Shown piece after piece: positions 53,779 through 61,118 of a stretch of 64,000 nucleotides of DNA. Origin of the DNA: Ramlibacter pallidus (GTDB lineage Bacteria > Pseudomonadota > Gammaproteobacteria > Burkholderiales > Burkholderiaceae_C); contig NZ_JADDIV010000004.1 in assembly GCF_015070875.1 (NCBI RefSeq), positions 620,001 to 684,000 on the forward strand. The letters are read 5' to 3'. Under the pieces are notes generated by a model. It was not told where the DNA came from. It saw only the letters and a program-made list of their open reading frames with translations, and did not search any database. Every line of letters begins with the position of its first letter. Position 1 is the stretch's first letter. The position numbers and the translations under genes are program-made.

Positions 53779-55482
53779 ATGAACCACGACCCGCAGCTGG
53801 CCGGCCACCTGATCGTCGAATGCCTGGTGGCGCAGGGGGTCACGCATGCCTTCGGCGTGCCGGGCGAGAGCTACCTCGCGGTGCTGGACGGCTTCCACAA
53901 GTATCGCGAAAAGATCCAGTTCGTCGTGAACCGCCAGGAGGGCGGCGCCGCCTTCATGGCGGATGCCGCGGGCAAGATGACGAACCGCCCCGGCATCTGC
54001 TTCGTCACGCGCGGCCCGGGCGCCACCAACGCCTCGATCGGCGTGCACACCGCGTTCCAGGATTCCACGCCCATGGTGCTGTTCGTCGGCGACGTCGCCA
54101 GCGACCAGCGCGACCGCGAGGCTTTCCAGGAGGTCGAGTACCACAGCTTCTTCGGCCCGAGCACCAAGGGCATGGCCAAGCGCGTCGAGCGCATCGACGA
54201 GCCCGACCGCATCCCCGAGTACGTCGCGCGTGCCTTCGCCACCGCCATGAACGGCCGTCCCGGGCCGGTGGTGCTGGTGCTCCCCGAGGACATGCTCACG
54301 AAGTCCACCGCGGCGCGGCCGCTGCCGCGCGTCGACGCCGTCGAATCGTGGAGCGACCCGGGTGCGCTCCGTACCCTGCGCGAGTTGTTGCTGGCCGCGA
54401 AGAAGCCCTTCGTGGTCGCTGGCGGCGGCGGCTGGACGCCGCAGGCCGCGCAGGCGCTGCAGCGCTTCGCCGAGAACTGGAAGCTGCCGGTGGGCAACGC
54501 CTTCCGCTTCCAGGACACCTTCGACAACCACCATCCGCTGTACGCCGGCGACGTGGGCATCGGCATCAACCCGAAGCTGGCGGCGCGCGTGCGCGAGAGC
54601 GACCTGGTGATCGCCATCGGGCCGCGCCTGGGCGAGATGACCACCGGCGGCTACACGCTGCTGAAGCCGCCCAGGCCGGCGCAGAAGCTGGTGCACATCC
54701 ACGCCAGTGCCGAGGAGCTGAACCGCGTCTACCAGGCCGACCTGGCGATCAACGCGACGATGAACGCGGCGGCGCGTTCGCTGGAGGTGCTGACGGCCCC
54801 GCCGGACGTGCCCTGGGGCGGGGACTGGGCGGCCTCGGCGAACGCCGATTACCTGGAGAACCTGAAGCCGCAGAAGCTGCCGGGTGACATCGACATGCCG
54901 GCCATCGTGGGCCTGCTGCAGAAGCACCTGCCGGCCGATGCGCTCGTCACCAACGGCGCCGGCAACTTCGCGTCGTGGACGCACCGCTTCTTCAAGCACC
55001 ACGGCCTGGCCAAGGGGCACAAGACCCAGCTCGCGCCGACCTCCGGTGCGATGGGCTACGGCGTGCCGGCGGGCATCGCGGCCAACATCGTGTCCGGGCG
55101 CGTGGCGCTCACGATGGCGGGCGACGGCGATTTCCTGATGACGGGGCAGGAGCTCGCGACGGCGACCCAGTGCGGCGCGAAGTCCATCATCGTCGTGCTG
55201 AACAACGGCATGTACGGCACGATCCGGATGCACCAGGAGCGCGAGTACCCGGGCCGGGTGGAGAGCGCGGGCACGACGCTGAAGAACCCGGACTTCGTCG
55301 GCCTGGCGAAGGCCTACGGCTACGAGGGCGTGCGCATCACGAAGACCGCCGAGTTCGAGGCGCAGCTGGTGGCGGCGCTGGAGCGCCCCCAGGGCACGCT
55401 CATCGAGGTGATGCTGGACCCGGAGGTCATCACCACGCGCGGCACGCTCAGCGGCATCCGGGAAGCGGCGCTGAAGAGATGA
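53779..55482 (+). CDS. Thiamine-diphosphate enzyme, acetolactate-synthase-like
   Basis: A 567-residue ThDP-dependent enzyme of the acetolactate synthase/benzoylformate decarboxylase/oxalyl-CoA decarboxylase superfamily. The activating Glu lies in VVNRQEGGAAFMADA; the ThDP motif runs GDGDFLMTGQELATATQCG to VLNNGMYG. There is no regulatory subunit gene nearby, and it is not part of a branched-chain amino acid operon, so it is probably a catabolic decarboxylase or carboligase. It is divergent from tetR across operator site 2, which ties it to the Bug-Gfo-DUF993-isomerase cluster. Confidence 0.9.
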   Translation: MNHDPQLAGHLIVECLVAQGVTHAFGVPGESYLAVLDGFHKYREKIQFVVNRQEGGAAFMADAAGKMTNRPGICFVTRGPGATNASIGVHTAFQDSTPMVLFVGDVASDQRDREAFQEVEYHSFFGPSTKGMAKRVERIDEPDRIPEYVARAFATAMNGRPGPVVLVLPEDMLTKSTAARPLPRVDAVESWSDPGALRTLRELLLAAKKPFVVAGGGGWTPQAAQALQRFAENWKLPVGNAFRFQDTFDNHHPLYAGDVGIGINPKLAARVRESDLVIAIGPRLGEMTTGGYTLLKPPRPAQKLVHIHASAEELNRVYQADLAINATMNAAARSLEVLTAPPDVPWGGDWAASANADYLENLKPQKLPGDIDMPAIVGLLQKHLPADALVTNGAGNFASWTHRFFKHHGLAKGHKTQLAPTSGAMGYGVPAGIAANIVSGRVALTMAGDGDFLMTGQELATATQCGAKSIIVVLNNGMYGTIRMHQEREYPGRVESAGTTLKNPDFVGLAKAYGYEGVRITKTAEFEAQLVAALERPQGTLIEVMLDPEVITTRGTLSGIREAALKR

Positions 55483-55486
55483 ACGT

Positions 55487-55510
55487 CTCCCCGCCTGCGC
55501 GGGAATGACG
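55487..55510. repeat. Single copy of the dRS3/REP-like element
   Basis: CTCCCCGCCTGCGCGGGAAT followed by GACG lies 5 bp after the ThDP enzyme stop. It matches the right-hand copy at 10669-10696. Confidence 0.7.
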
Positions 55511-55520
55511 GAACGCCCAT

Positions 55521-55546
55521 GAAAAAGGCCGGCTCGCGCCGGCCTT
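55521..55546 (-). terminator. Terminator of the histone-SWIB gene
   Basis: AAGGCCGGC-N4-GCCGGCCTT is a perfect 9-bp stem; on the minus strand it is followed by TTT and C. It lies 22 bp beyond the stop of the gene ending at 55568. Confidence 0.85.
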
Positions 55547-55567
55547 GTCAGTACAGGCGGGGCCTGC

Positions 55568-56029
55568 TTACTTGACGTGCTTGCCGATCAGGCCGGCCAT
55601 TTCGAACATGGACACCTGGCCCTTGCCGAACAGGGCACGCAGCTTGTCGTCGGCGTTGACCATGCGCTTGTTCTGCTGGTCCTGCAGCTTGTTCTTCTTG
55701 ATGTAGGCCCACAGCTTCGACACGATTTCGGTGCGCGGCAGGGGAGCCGGACCGACGACCGCGGCCAGGGACTGGTCCGGGGTCAGCGGCTTCATGAACG
55801 CCGCGTTCGGGGTGCGCTTCTTCGCGGGGGCCTTTTTCGCGGCGGCCTTCTTGGCGGGAGCGGCCTTCTTCGCCGCGGCCTTCTTCGCGGGAGCAGCCTT
55901 CTTCGCCGGGGCGGCCTTCTTCGCGGCGGCCTTCTTCGCCGGAGCCGCCTTCTTGGCAGCGGCCTTCTTCGCCGGAGCCGCCTTCTTCGCCGGCGCCTTC
56001 TTCGCCGCCGATTTCTTCGCAGTTGCCAT
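55568..56029 (-). CDS. Histone H1-like tail fused to a SWIB/MDM2 domain
   Basis: A 153-residue basic chromatin-type protein. Residues 1-75 are repeats of AAPAKKAAAKK, as in bacterial histone H1-like and AlgP proteins that bind DNA non-specifically. Residues 78-153 form a complete SWIB/MDM2 domain (FMKPLTPDQSLAAVVG, IVSKLWAYIKKNKLQDQQNK, DDKLRALFGKGQVSMFEMAG). SWIB domains are common in eukaryotic chromatin remodelers and chlamydiae. The ATG at 56029 has AAGGA 8 bases upstream. The repeats in the DNA are coding, not a separate element. The role, probably nucleoid or topoisomerase-related, is unproven. Confidence 0.92.
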   Translation of the reverse strand: MATAKKSAAKKAPAKKAAPAKKAAAKKAAPAKKAAAKKAAPAKKAAPAKKAAAKKAAPAKKAAAKKAPAKKRTPNAAFMKPLTPDQSLAAVVGPAPLPRTEIVSKLWAYIKKNKLQDQQNKRMVNADDKLRALFGKGQVSMFEMAGLIGKHVK

Positions 56030-56161
56030 GATTTGATTTCCTTCTAGAAGTTGATGAACCACCAGCGAAAACTGCAGTTCCTCTGGCAGTGCGGATGCTA
56101 ATGGAGAAAAACAGCGCTTCCAAGCGAAAACAGCGCTTTTTCGCTGGGAGATGTTGCTTTT

Positions 56162-57082
56162 TCATCCGCGCGCGGAGGCGGTTTTCCCTCTGAAGATCAG
56201 CAGCACGCCCGCGAGGATCACGCCGCACGCGAGCCATTCGCCGCCCGAGAGCGCCTCCCCGGCGACGAGCACCCCCAGCGCGAGGGCGATCACGGGGTTC
56301 ACGAAGGCGTAGCTCGTGGCCAGCGCGGGGCTCGCGTGCGCCAGCAGGTACAGGTACGCGCTGAACGCCACCAGCGAGCCGAACACCACGAGGTAGGCCC
56401 ACGCCGCGAGCGCGAGCGGCTGCGGCGGTGCGGCGAACTGCTCACCCAGTGCGAGAGAAAGCGCCATCAACACCGCGCCGCCACACAACATTTCGCTGGC
56501 GAATCCGGCGGCGCCGGGGGCGAGCGGCAGCCGGTTCGTGGAGAGCACGGAGCCCAGCGACCACGCCAGCGTGGCGCCCGCGATGGACGCGAGTCCCTGC
56601 GGCGACGCGTCGAACTGCGAGCCGCGCACCAGCATCAGCACGCCGGCGACGCCGACGGCCATCCCCGCCAGTTCCAGCTTGTGCGGGCGCTGGCCGAACA
56701 GCAGCCCCCAGCCGCAGACCAGCATCGGCACCACCGCGATGAACGCGGCCGCCAGCCCCGAACCCACGTGCTGCTCCGCGCTCGCGGTCAGGCCCATGCC
56801 GCCGCCCAGCATCAGGGCGCCGATCACCAGAGCATTGCGCCATTCCCACGGCGTCGGCAGCCGTGTGGCACCCCGCCGGGCCTGCCACAGCACCCATGCC
56901 ATCAGCAGGCCGCCGGCGGCGAGGAAGCGTGTGCCCATCTGGAAGAACGGCGGGAAGCTGACCAGGGCGAAGCGGATGGCCAGGTAGGTGGAGCCCCAGA
57001 CCACGTAGCAGGCGAGCAGGGCGGGGACGAGCAGGGCGGGACGGGCGGCGGCGGAGGCCAGGGGCGCGACGGCGGTGTTCAT
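56162..57082 (-). CDS. DMT-superfamily (EamA) transporter, YedA-like
   Basis: A 306-residue, ten-helix drug/metabolite transporter with two EamA halves. CYVVWGSTYLAIRFALVSFP at the start and LGVLVAGEALSGGEWLACGV near the end are typical. Members of this family export amino acids or small metabolites. The ATG at 57082 was chosen; ones further upstream run into the Lrp gene region. It is divergent from an Lrp/AsnC regulator 89 bp away, which likely controls it and suggests an amino acid as substrate. Confidence 0.9.
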   Translation of the reverse strand: MNTAVAPLASAAARPALLVPALLACYVVWGSTYLAIRFALVSFPPFFQMGTRFLAAGGLLMAWVLWQARRGATRLPTPWEWRNALVIGALMLGGGMGLTASAEQHVGSGLAAAFIAVVPMLVCGWGLLFGQRPHKLELAGMAVGVAGVLMLVRGSQFDASPQGLASIAGATLAWSLGSVLSTNRLPLAPGAAGFASEMLCGGAVLMALSLALGEQFAAPPQPLALAAWAYLVVFGSLVAFSAYLYLLAHASPALATSYAFVNPVIALALGVLVAGEALSGGEWLACGVILAGVLLIFRGKTASARG

Positions 57083-57171
57083 GGAGTGATCGTAAGTTGC
57101 GCCGGTCGGCGGTTCCATCGATGATTCAAGGTCATCTCCACTGCCGGCCTTGATTTCCAAGGTTATCCGCC

Positions 57172-57666
57172 ATGCCGACCGAAGTTCCGGAACTCGACGC
57201 CTACGACACCCGCATCCTCGCCGAGCTGCAGCGCGATGCCCGCACCAGCATGGCGGAGCTCGGCCGCCTGGTGCACCTGTCGCAGCCGGCCGTGACCGAA
57301 CGGGTGCGCAAGCTGGAGATGGCCGGCTTCATCAAGGGCTACCGCGCCGTGGTGGACTACCAGCGGCTCGGGTACGGCATCCGCGCCATCGTCCGGGTCG
57401 GCCGGGTGGAGTACGCCCGGGTGGTGAAGCTGATCGAGCAGACGCCGGAGGTGGTGAACGCCTTCAACGTCACCGGCGAGGACAGCTGGATCCTGGAGAT
57501 CGCCGTGATCGACGTCGAGCACCTGGACGCGGTGGTCACGAAGTTCTGCCTGGTCACCGAGACTTCGACGTCGATCGTCCTGAACGTTCCGCGCGAGCAC
57601 GCGACCGTGCTGCCGGCGCGGCGCGAGAACATCCGCCCGGCGATCCGGAAGGTGACCGGGCGCTAG
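57172..57666 (+). CDS. Lrp/AsnC-family transcriptional regulator
   Basis: A 164-residue feast/famine regulator. The HTH is at about 8-60 (LDAYDTRILAELQRDARTSM, HLSQPAVTERVRKLEMAGFI) and the RAM/AsnC effector domain at about 70-155. It lies between two DMT exporter genes: divergent from the one at 56162 and convergent with the one at 57691. Upstream, two similar boxes (TTCAAGGTCATC and TTCCAAGGTTATC, about 57124 and 57156) lie 32 bp apart and may be its binding sites. Confidence 0.92.
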   Translation: MPTEVPELDAYDTRILAELQRDARTSMAELGRLVHLSQPAVTERVRKLEMAGFIKGYRAVVDYQRLGYGIRAIVRVGRVEYARVVKLIEQTPEVVNAFNVTGEDSWILEIAVIDVEHLDAVVTKFCLVTETSTSIVLNVPREHATVLPARRENIRPAIRKVTGR

Positions 57667-57689
57667 CGCCGCTGCGCGGCGCGCGTCCG

Positions 57690-57716
57690 GTCATCCCCGC
57701 GCAGGCGGGGATCCAG
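57690..57716. repeat. Single copy of the dRS3/REP-like element, reaching into a gene
   Basis: GTCATCCCCGCGCAGGCGGG followed by GATCCAG is the best single copy of the element in the window. On the minus strand it encodes the last residues (GSPPARG) and stop codon of the EamA transporter. Confidence 0.8.
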
Positions 57717-58617
57717 CCCGGCTCTGCGAAGGCAGCGTCGCCAGCACGACGCCCGCCAGCGCCAGTGCGAACGCCAGCACCTGCAGGCCGGACAGCGTCT
57801 CGCCCAGCACCAGCACGCCCACCAGCCCGGCGGACACCGGCAGCATGGCGGTGAACACGCCCGCCTGCGCCGCCGGCACCACCTTCAGCCCGGTCATCCA
57901 CAGCCACACGCTCCAGATGCTCGCGGCCAGTGCGTAGAACACCAGCAGCACCCACGAGCCCGCGCCGACGCCGCCGAAGTCGAACCGCAGCGCGGCCCAG
58001 AGGCCGAACGGCGTGACCAGCGCGAAGCCCCAGAGGTTGATGACGGCCGTGATGCGCTTCGGCCCCATGACGCCGGTCAGCGCCTTGCCGATCACCGCAT
58101 AGGCCGCCTCGCAGACCACTGCGCCGAACACCAGCAGGTTGCCCAGCCAGGCCCACTCCGCGTTGCCGTGGCCCTGCGCCGGCTTCGCGCCCGCCAGCAG
58201 CGCGACCCCGAGCGCGGCACACGCGATGGCCACCCAGGTGCGGCCGGAGATCGCCTCGCGCAGGAACACGCGGCTCAGGAGCGCCACGGTCGCGGGGATC
58301 GTCGCCATGATCACGCCGGCGGACACGGCGCTGGTCAGGCTCACGCCGAACAGCATGCACAGCGAGAACAGGAAGTTGCCCAGGAAGGATTCCAGGAACA
58401 GCAGGCGGTGCGTGCGCGCCGTCAGCGGCGGCTCGCCGGCCGGCCTGCGCAGCCAGTGCAGCATGGCCAGCCCCCCGATGCCGAAGCGCAGCCAGGCCAG
58501 CAGGAACACCGGAATGGCGGCCACCAGCGGCTTGGACAAGGCCACGTAGCTGCCGACGAGGGCCATGCTGAGCGCAAGGCAGGCATAGGCCATCGGCCGG
58601 CTGGAAACGATGCTCAT
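57691..58617 (-). CDS. DMT-superfamily (EamA) transporter
   Basis: A 308-residue, ten-helix exporter-type transporter with two EamA domains. ACLALSMALVGSYVALSKPL is an N-terminal signature; the second half contains PAAQAGVFTAMLPVSAGLVG. The start at 58617 is tentative; ATGs at 58650 and 58653 would overlap the divergent gene. The last seven residues and the stop come from a repeat element (57690-57716). The substrate is unknown. It converges with the Lrp gene, leaving 24 bp. Confidence 0.88.
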   Translation of the reverse strand: MSIVSSRPMAYACLALSMALVGSYVALSKPLVAAIPVFLLAWLRFGIGGLAMLHWLRRPAGEPPLTARTHRLLFLESFLGNFLFSLCMLFGVSLTSAVSAGVIMATIPATVALLSRVFLREAISGRTWVAIACAALGVALLAGAKPAQGHGNAEWAWLGNLLVFGAVVCEAAYAVIGKALTGVMGPKRITAVINLWGFALVTPFGLWAALRFDFGGVGAGSWVLLVFYALAASIWSVWLWMTGLKVVPAAQAGVFTAMLPVSAGLVGVLVLGETLSGLQVLAFALALAGVVLATLPSQSRAGSPPARG

Positions 58618-58651
58618 CGACAATGGCGTCCGCGCAAAAAACCGCCGCATC

Positions 58652-59053
58652 ATGCCTGAAGCCCCTGATCGCCACGTCTTCGTCTACGGCACCCTGCGCC
58701 GCGGGGGGCGCAACGACATCAACCGGCTCGCGCCTGCGCCGGATTACGTCGGCATGGGTGAAGTGCGTGGGGTGCTTTACCACCTGGACTGGTATCCCGG
58801 CCTCACGCTGGGAGGCGAGGAGGCCGTGACCGTGGTGGGCGAGGTCTACCGGATCACGCCGGCGCTCGAGGAAATCCTCGACGGCATCGAGCAGATCGTG
58901 CCCGGCGCGGACAGCGAATACTTCAAGCGCGAGATCGACGTGCAGGTGGAGGGCCGGGCCGTGGCCTGCCTGGTGTACGAGGTGAACCCCGAGCGCGTGA
59001 AGGACAAGCAGGTGATCGGGCACGGCGACTGGATCGTTTTTCATACGAGCTGA
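58652..59053 (+). CDS. Gamma-glutamylcyclotransferase-like (GGCT/AIG2) protein
   Basis: A 133-residue protein with the GGCT fold. HVFVYGTLRRGGRND is the substrate-binding YGTLR loop, and GEVYRITPALEEILDGIEQ includes the usual catalytic Glu region. Relatives release 5-oxoproline from gamma-glutamyl amines, or act on other amides. It is divergent from the EamA gene (the start regions nearly touch) and 235 bp upstream of aceA. Confidence 0.9.
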   Translation: MPEAPDRHVFVYGTLRRGGRNDINRLAPAPDYVGMGEVRGVLYHLDWYPGLTLGGEEAVTVVGEVYRITPALEEILDGIEQIVPGADSEYFKREIDVQVEGRAVACLVYEVNPERVKDKQVIGHGDWIVFHTS

Positions 59054-59101
59054 TTTGCTTTTCGCATCGCGGAATCTGGCGGTTGTGCGCCGCCGCAAAA
59101 T

Positions 59102-59116
59102 TTCTCGATATAAGAA
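59102..59116. promoter_or_regulatory. Weak upstream dyad in the aceA control region
   Basis: TTCT-CGATATA-AGAA resembles an imperfect copy of the two stronger aceA dyads but is shifted in spacing. It is reported only as a possible third site. Confidence 0.25.
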
Positions 59117-59178
59117 AGAACTTGCCACATTGCAAAACTCAGACCGCAAGTTGTTGATTCGAAACGAAAATAAAAACA

Positions 59179-59224
59179 GTCTTGTATAAGACACAAGAGG
59201 TGCACGAAGTCTTCTACAAGACTT
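59179..59224. promoter_or_regulatory. Twin dyads upstream of aceA (operator candidates)
   Basis: Two related palindromes: GTCTTGTATAAGAC (59179-59192) and AAGTCTTCTACAAGACTT (59207-59224). Both contain TCTT-N-TA-N-AAGA. Their centres are 30 bp apart, close to three helical turns, and lie about 100 and 70 bp before the aceA ATG. This suggests a dimeric regulator of the glyoxylate shunt binding two sites. Confidence 0.65.
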
Positions 59225-59288
59225 AAAGTTCACTCCAACGCGGCGGACCGCCGCCGCCCCGGTTTCGACATCAACCCTTGGAGTGCAC

Positions 59289-60614
59289 ATGAGCAACTGG
59301 ACCCACCTCACGCGTGAACAGCAGATCGCCCAGCTGGAAAAGGACTGGGCCGAGAACCCGCGCTGGAAAGGCATCAAGCGCGGCTACAGCGCCGCCGACG
59401 TGGTCAAGCTGCGCGGTTCGCTGCAGATCGAGCACACGCTGGCCAAGCGCGGCGCCGAGAAGCTGTGGACCCTGATCAACACCGAGCCCTTCGTCGCGAC
59501 GCTGGGCGCGCTGACGGGCAACCAGGCCATGCAGCAGGTCAAGGCCGGCCTGAAGGCGATCTATCTCTCCGGCTGGCAGGTCGCCGGCGACGCCAACAGC
59601 AACGGCGAGATGTACCCCGACCAGTCGCTGTACTCGGTGGACTCCGTGCCGAAGGTCGTCAAGAAGATCAACAACACCTTCGCGCGTGCCGACCAGATCC
59701 AGTGGAGCGAGGGCAAGGGCCCGGGCGACGAGGGCTACGTCGACTACTTCGCCCCCATCGTGGCAGACGCCGAAGCCGGCTTCGGCGGCGTGCTGAACGC
59801 CTTCGAGCTGATGAAGGCCATGATCGAGGCAGGTGCCGCCGCGGTGCACTTCGAGGACCAGCTGGCTTCCGTCAAGAAGTGCGGCCACATGGGCGGCAAG
59901 GTGCTGGTGCCGACGCGCGAAGCCGTCGCCAAGCTGGTGGCCGCCCGCCTGGCCGCCGACGTGATGGGCACCCCCACCGTGCTGCTGGCCCGCACGGACG
60001 CGGAAGCCGCGGACCTGGTGACCACCGACGTCGACGAGACCGACAAGCCCTTCCTGACCGGTGAGCGCACGGTGGAAGGCTTCTACCGCACGAAGAAGGG
60101 CTTCGACCAGGCGGTGAGCCGCGGCCTGGCCTATGCCGAGTACGCCGACCTGATCTGGTGCGAGACCGGCACGCCGGACCTGAAGTTCGCCAAGGATTTC
60201 GCGGACGCGATCCACGCCAAGTTCCCGGGCAAGCTGCTGGCCTACAACTGCTCGCCGTCGTTCAACTGGAAGAAGAACCTCGACGACGCCACCATCGCCA
60301 AGTTCCAGAAGGAGCTGGGCGCCATGGGCTACAAGTACCAGTTCATCACGCTGGCCGGCTTCCACAGCCTGAACTACTCGATGTTCGAGCTGGCCCACGG
60401 CTACGCCCGCAACAACATGACGGCCTTCGTCGAACTGCAGCAGAAGGAGTTCGCCGCCGCCGACAAGGGCTTCACCGCCGTGAAGCACCAGCGCGAGGTC
60501 GGCACCGGCTACTTCGACGCCGTGACCACGACGATCGAGGCGCAGTCGTCCACCGCGGCCCTGAAGGGGTCGACGGAAGACGAGCAGTTCTTCGAGGAGA
60601 AGAAGGCCGCCTGA
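59289..60614 (+). CDS. aceA: Isocitrate lyase
   Basis: A 441-residue isocitrate lyase, first enzyme of the glyoxylate shunt, splitting isocitrate into succinate and glyoxylate. The catalytic KKCGHMGGK motif has Cys198. [17 protein letters not shown] and [13 protein letters not shown] are standard active-site segments. The ATG at 59289 is 6 bases after GGAG, and a GTG at 59283 is unlikely. A 235-bp AT-rich control region with paired dyads precedes it. Malate synthase is not in the window. It is monocistronic, with a terminator at 60642. Confidence 0.98.
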   Translation: MSNWTHLTREQQIAQLEKDWAENPRWKGIKRGYSAADVVKLRGSLQIEHTLAKRGAEKLWTLINTEPFVATLGALTGNQAMQQVKAGLKAIYLSGWQVAGDANSNGEMYPDQSLYSVDSVPKVVKKINNTFARADQIQWSEGKGPGDEGYVDYFAPIVADAEAGFGGVLNAFELMKAMIEAGAAAVHFEDQLASVKKCGHMGGKVLVPTREAVAKLVAARLAADVMGTPTVLLARTDAEAADLVTTDVDETDKPFLTGERTVEGFYRTKKGFDQAVSRGLAYAEYADLIWCETGTPDLKFAKDFADAIHAKFPGKLLAYNCSPSFNWKKNLDDATIAKFQKELGAMGYKYQFITLAGFHSLNYSMFELAHGYARNNMTAFVELQQKEFAAADKGFTAVKHQREVGTGYFDAVTTTIEAQSSTAALKGSTEDEQFFEEKKAA

Positions 60615-60641
60615 CCCGCGTTTCCCGGCAGAAGAAGCAGC

Positions 60642-60670
60642 AAGGCCCCGCCCCGGCGGGGCCTTCGCTT
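60642..60670 (+). terminator. Terminator after aceA
   Basis: AAGGCCCCGCC and GGCGGGGCCTT form a long GC stem around a short CC loop, followed by CGCTTTTGG, 28 bp after the aceA stop. Confidence 0.8.
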
Positions 60671-60741
60671 TTGGCGCGGCGGGCTGGACTTCTCCCCCGG
60701 ACGCCCGCTACAGTCGGGCCATCTCAGCAGTGGAGACCGTG

Positions 60742-60939
60742 ATGTCCGCTTCCACCGACGACCGCACCGGCGTGTTCAACCTGCGCGACCTGGGCGGCGC
60801 CCCTTGCCCGGACTGCCACGGCACGGGCGAATTGCGCATCGACAGCGAGAACATCAACGAGCACTTCGAGGTGGAGAAGCAGACCGTCATCACCCAGTGC
60901 GCGCGCTGCGCCGGCACCGGCCGCGTGGCCGCGGGGTAG
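60742..60939 (+). CDS. Small DnaJ-type zinc-finger protein
   Basis: A 65-residue protein with two CxxCxGxG-like motifs, CPDCHGTGEL and CARCAGTGRV, the pattern of one DnaJ zinc-binding unit. No J-domain or other domain is present. The ATG at 60742 is 7 bases after GGAGA. It may chaperone a partner or act in redox. It ends in a TAG that is part of a TAGAAT box, the likely promoter of the thrS leader. Confidence 0.75.
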   Translation: MSASTDDRTGVFNLRDLGGAPCPDCHGTGELRIDSENINEHFEVEKQTVITQCARCAGTGRVAAG

Positions 60940-60942
60940 AAT
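60937..60942 (+). promoter_or_regulatory. Candidate -10 box of the thrS leader
   Basis: TAGAAT, five of six matches to the sigma-70 consensus, begins with the TAG stop of the preceding gene. The -35 region is GC-rich and weak. Transcription would start near 60949, about 28 nt before the leader-peptide ATG. Confidence 0.45.
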
Positions 60943-60976
60943 CGGCGCATCCACGAGCAACAAGGGCGAGAAAGGC

Positions 60977-61027
60977 ATGCTGGTTATGACACCGCGAACT
61001 ACCTCGGAAGGTTCCACGACCCGCTAG
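60977..61027 (+). CDS. thrS leader peptide (16 residues, five threonines)
   Basis: ATG at 60977 opens MLVMTPRTTSEGSTTR, ending at TAG (61025-61027). Threonine codons are at positions 5, 8, 9, 14 and 15: ACA, ACT, ACC, ACG, ACC. GGGCGAG lies 6 bases upstream; an internal ATG at 60986 could also serve. It lies 91 bp before thrS with a terminator in between, the arrangement of ribosome-mediated attenuation, in which threonyl-tRNA shortage stalls the ribosome and lets RNA polymerase continue into thrS. Confidence 0.75.
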   Translation: MLVMTPRTTSEGSTTR

Positions 61028-61032
61028 GGTCG
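61017..61032 (+). promoter_or_regulatory. Hairpin over the end of the thrS leader peptide
   Basis: CGACCC-GCTA-GGGTCG is a perfect 6-bp stem that spans the last two threonine codons and the stop codon. It is the candidate 1:2 hairpin of the attenuator. Its 3' extension (GCGTCGTCGCGCG) can alternatively pair with the 5' arm of the terminator. Confidence 0.55.
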
Positions 61033-61071
61033 CGTCGTCGCGCGTCACCAGTTCTCCCCATCCCCAGACTG

Positions 61072-61098
61072 AAAGCGCGGCTCCCCCGCGCTTTTTTG
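61072..61098 (+). terminator. Attenuator terminator ahead of thrS
   Basis: AAGCGCGG-CTCCC-CCGCGCTT is an 8-bp stem followed by a T-run, 45 bp after the leader-peptide stop and 21 bp before the thrS ATG. There is no other gene it could terminate except the short zinc-finger gene. Confidence 0.8.
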
Positions 61099-61118
61099 TT
61101 GCCTGAACGCATCGCACC

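Noticed and set aside
55800-56020. Direct repeats that could suggest a CRISPR array or minisatellite
   Set aside because: Repeats are 15-21 bp without unique spacers and are in frame, encoding AAPAKK units of the histone-SWIB protein.
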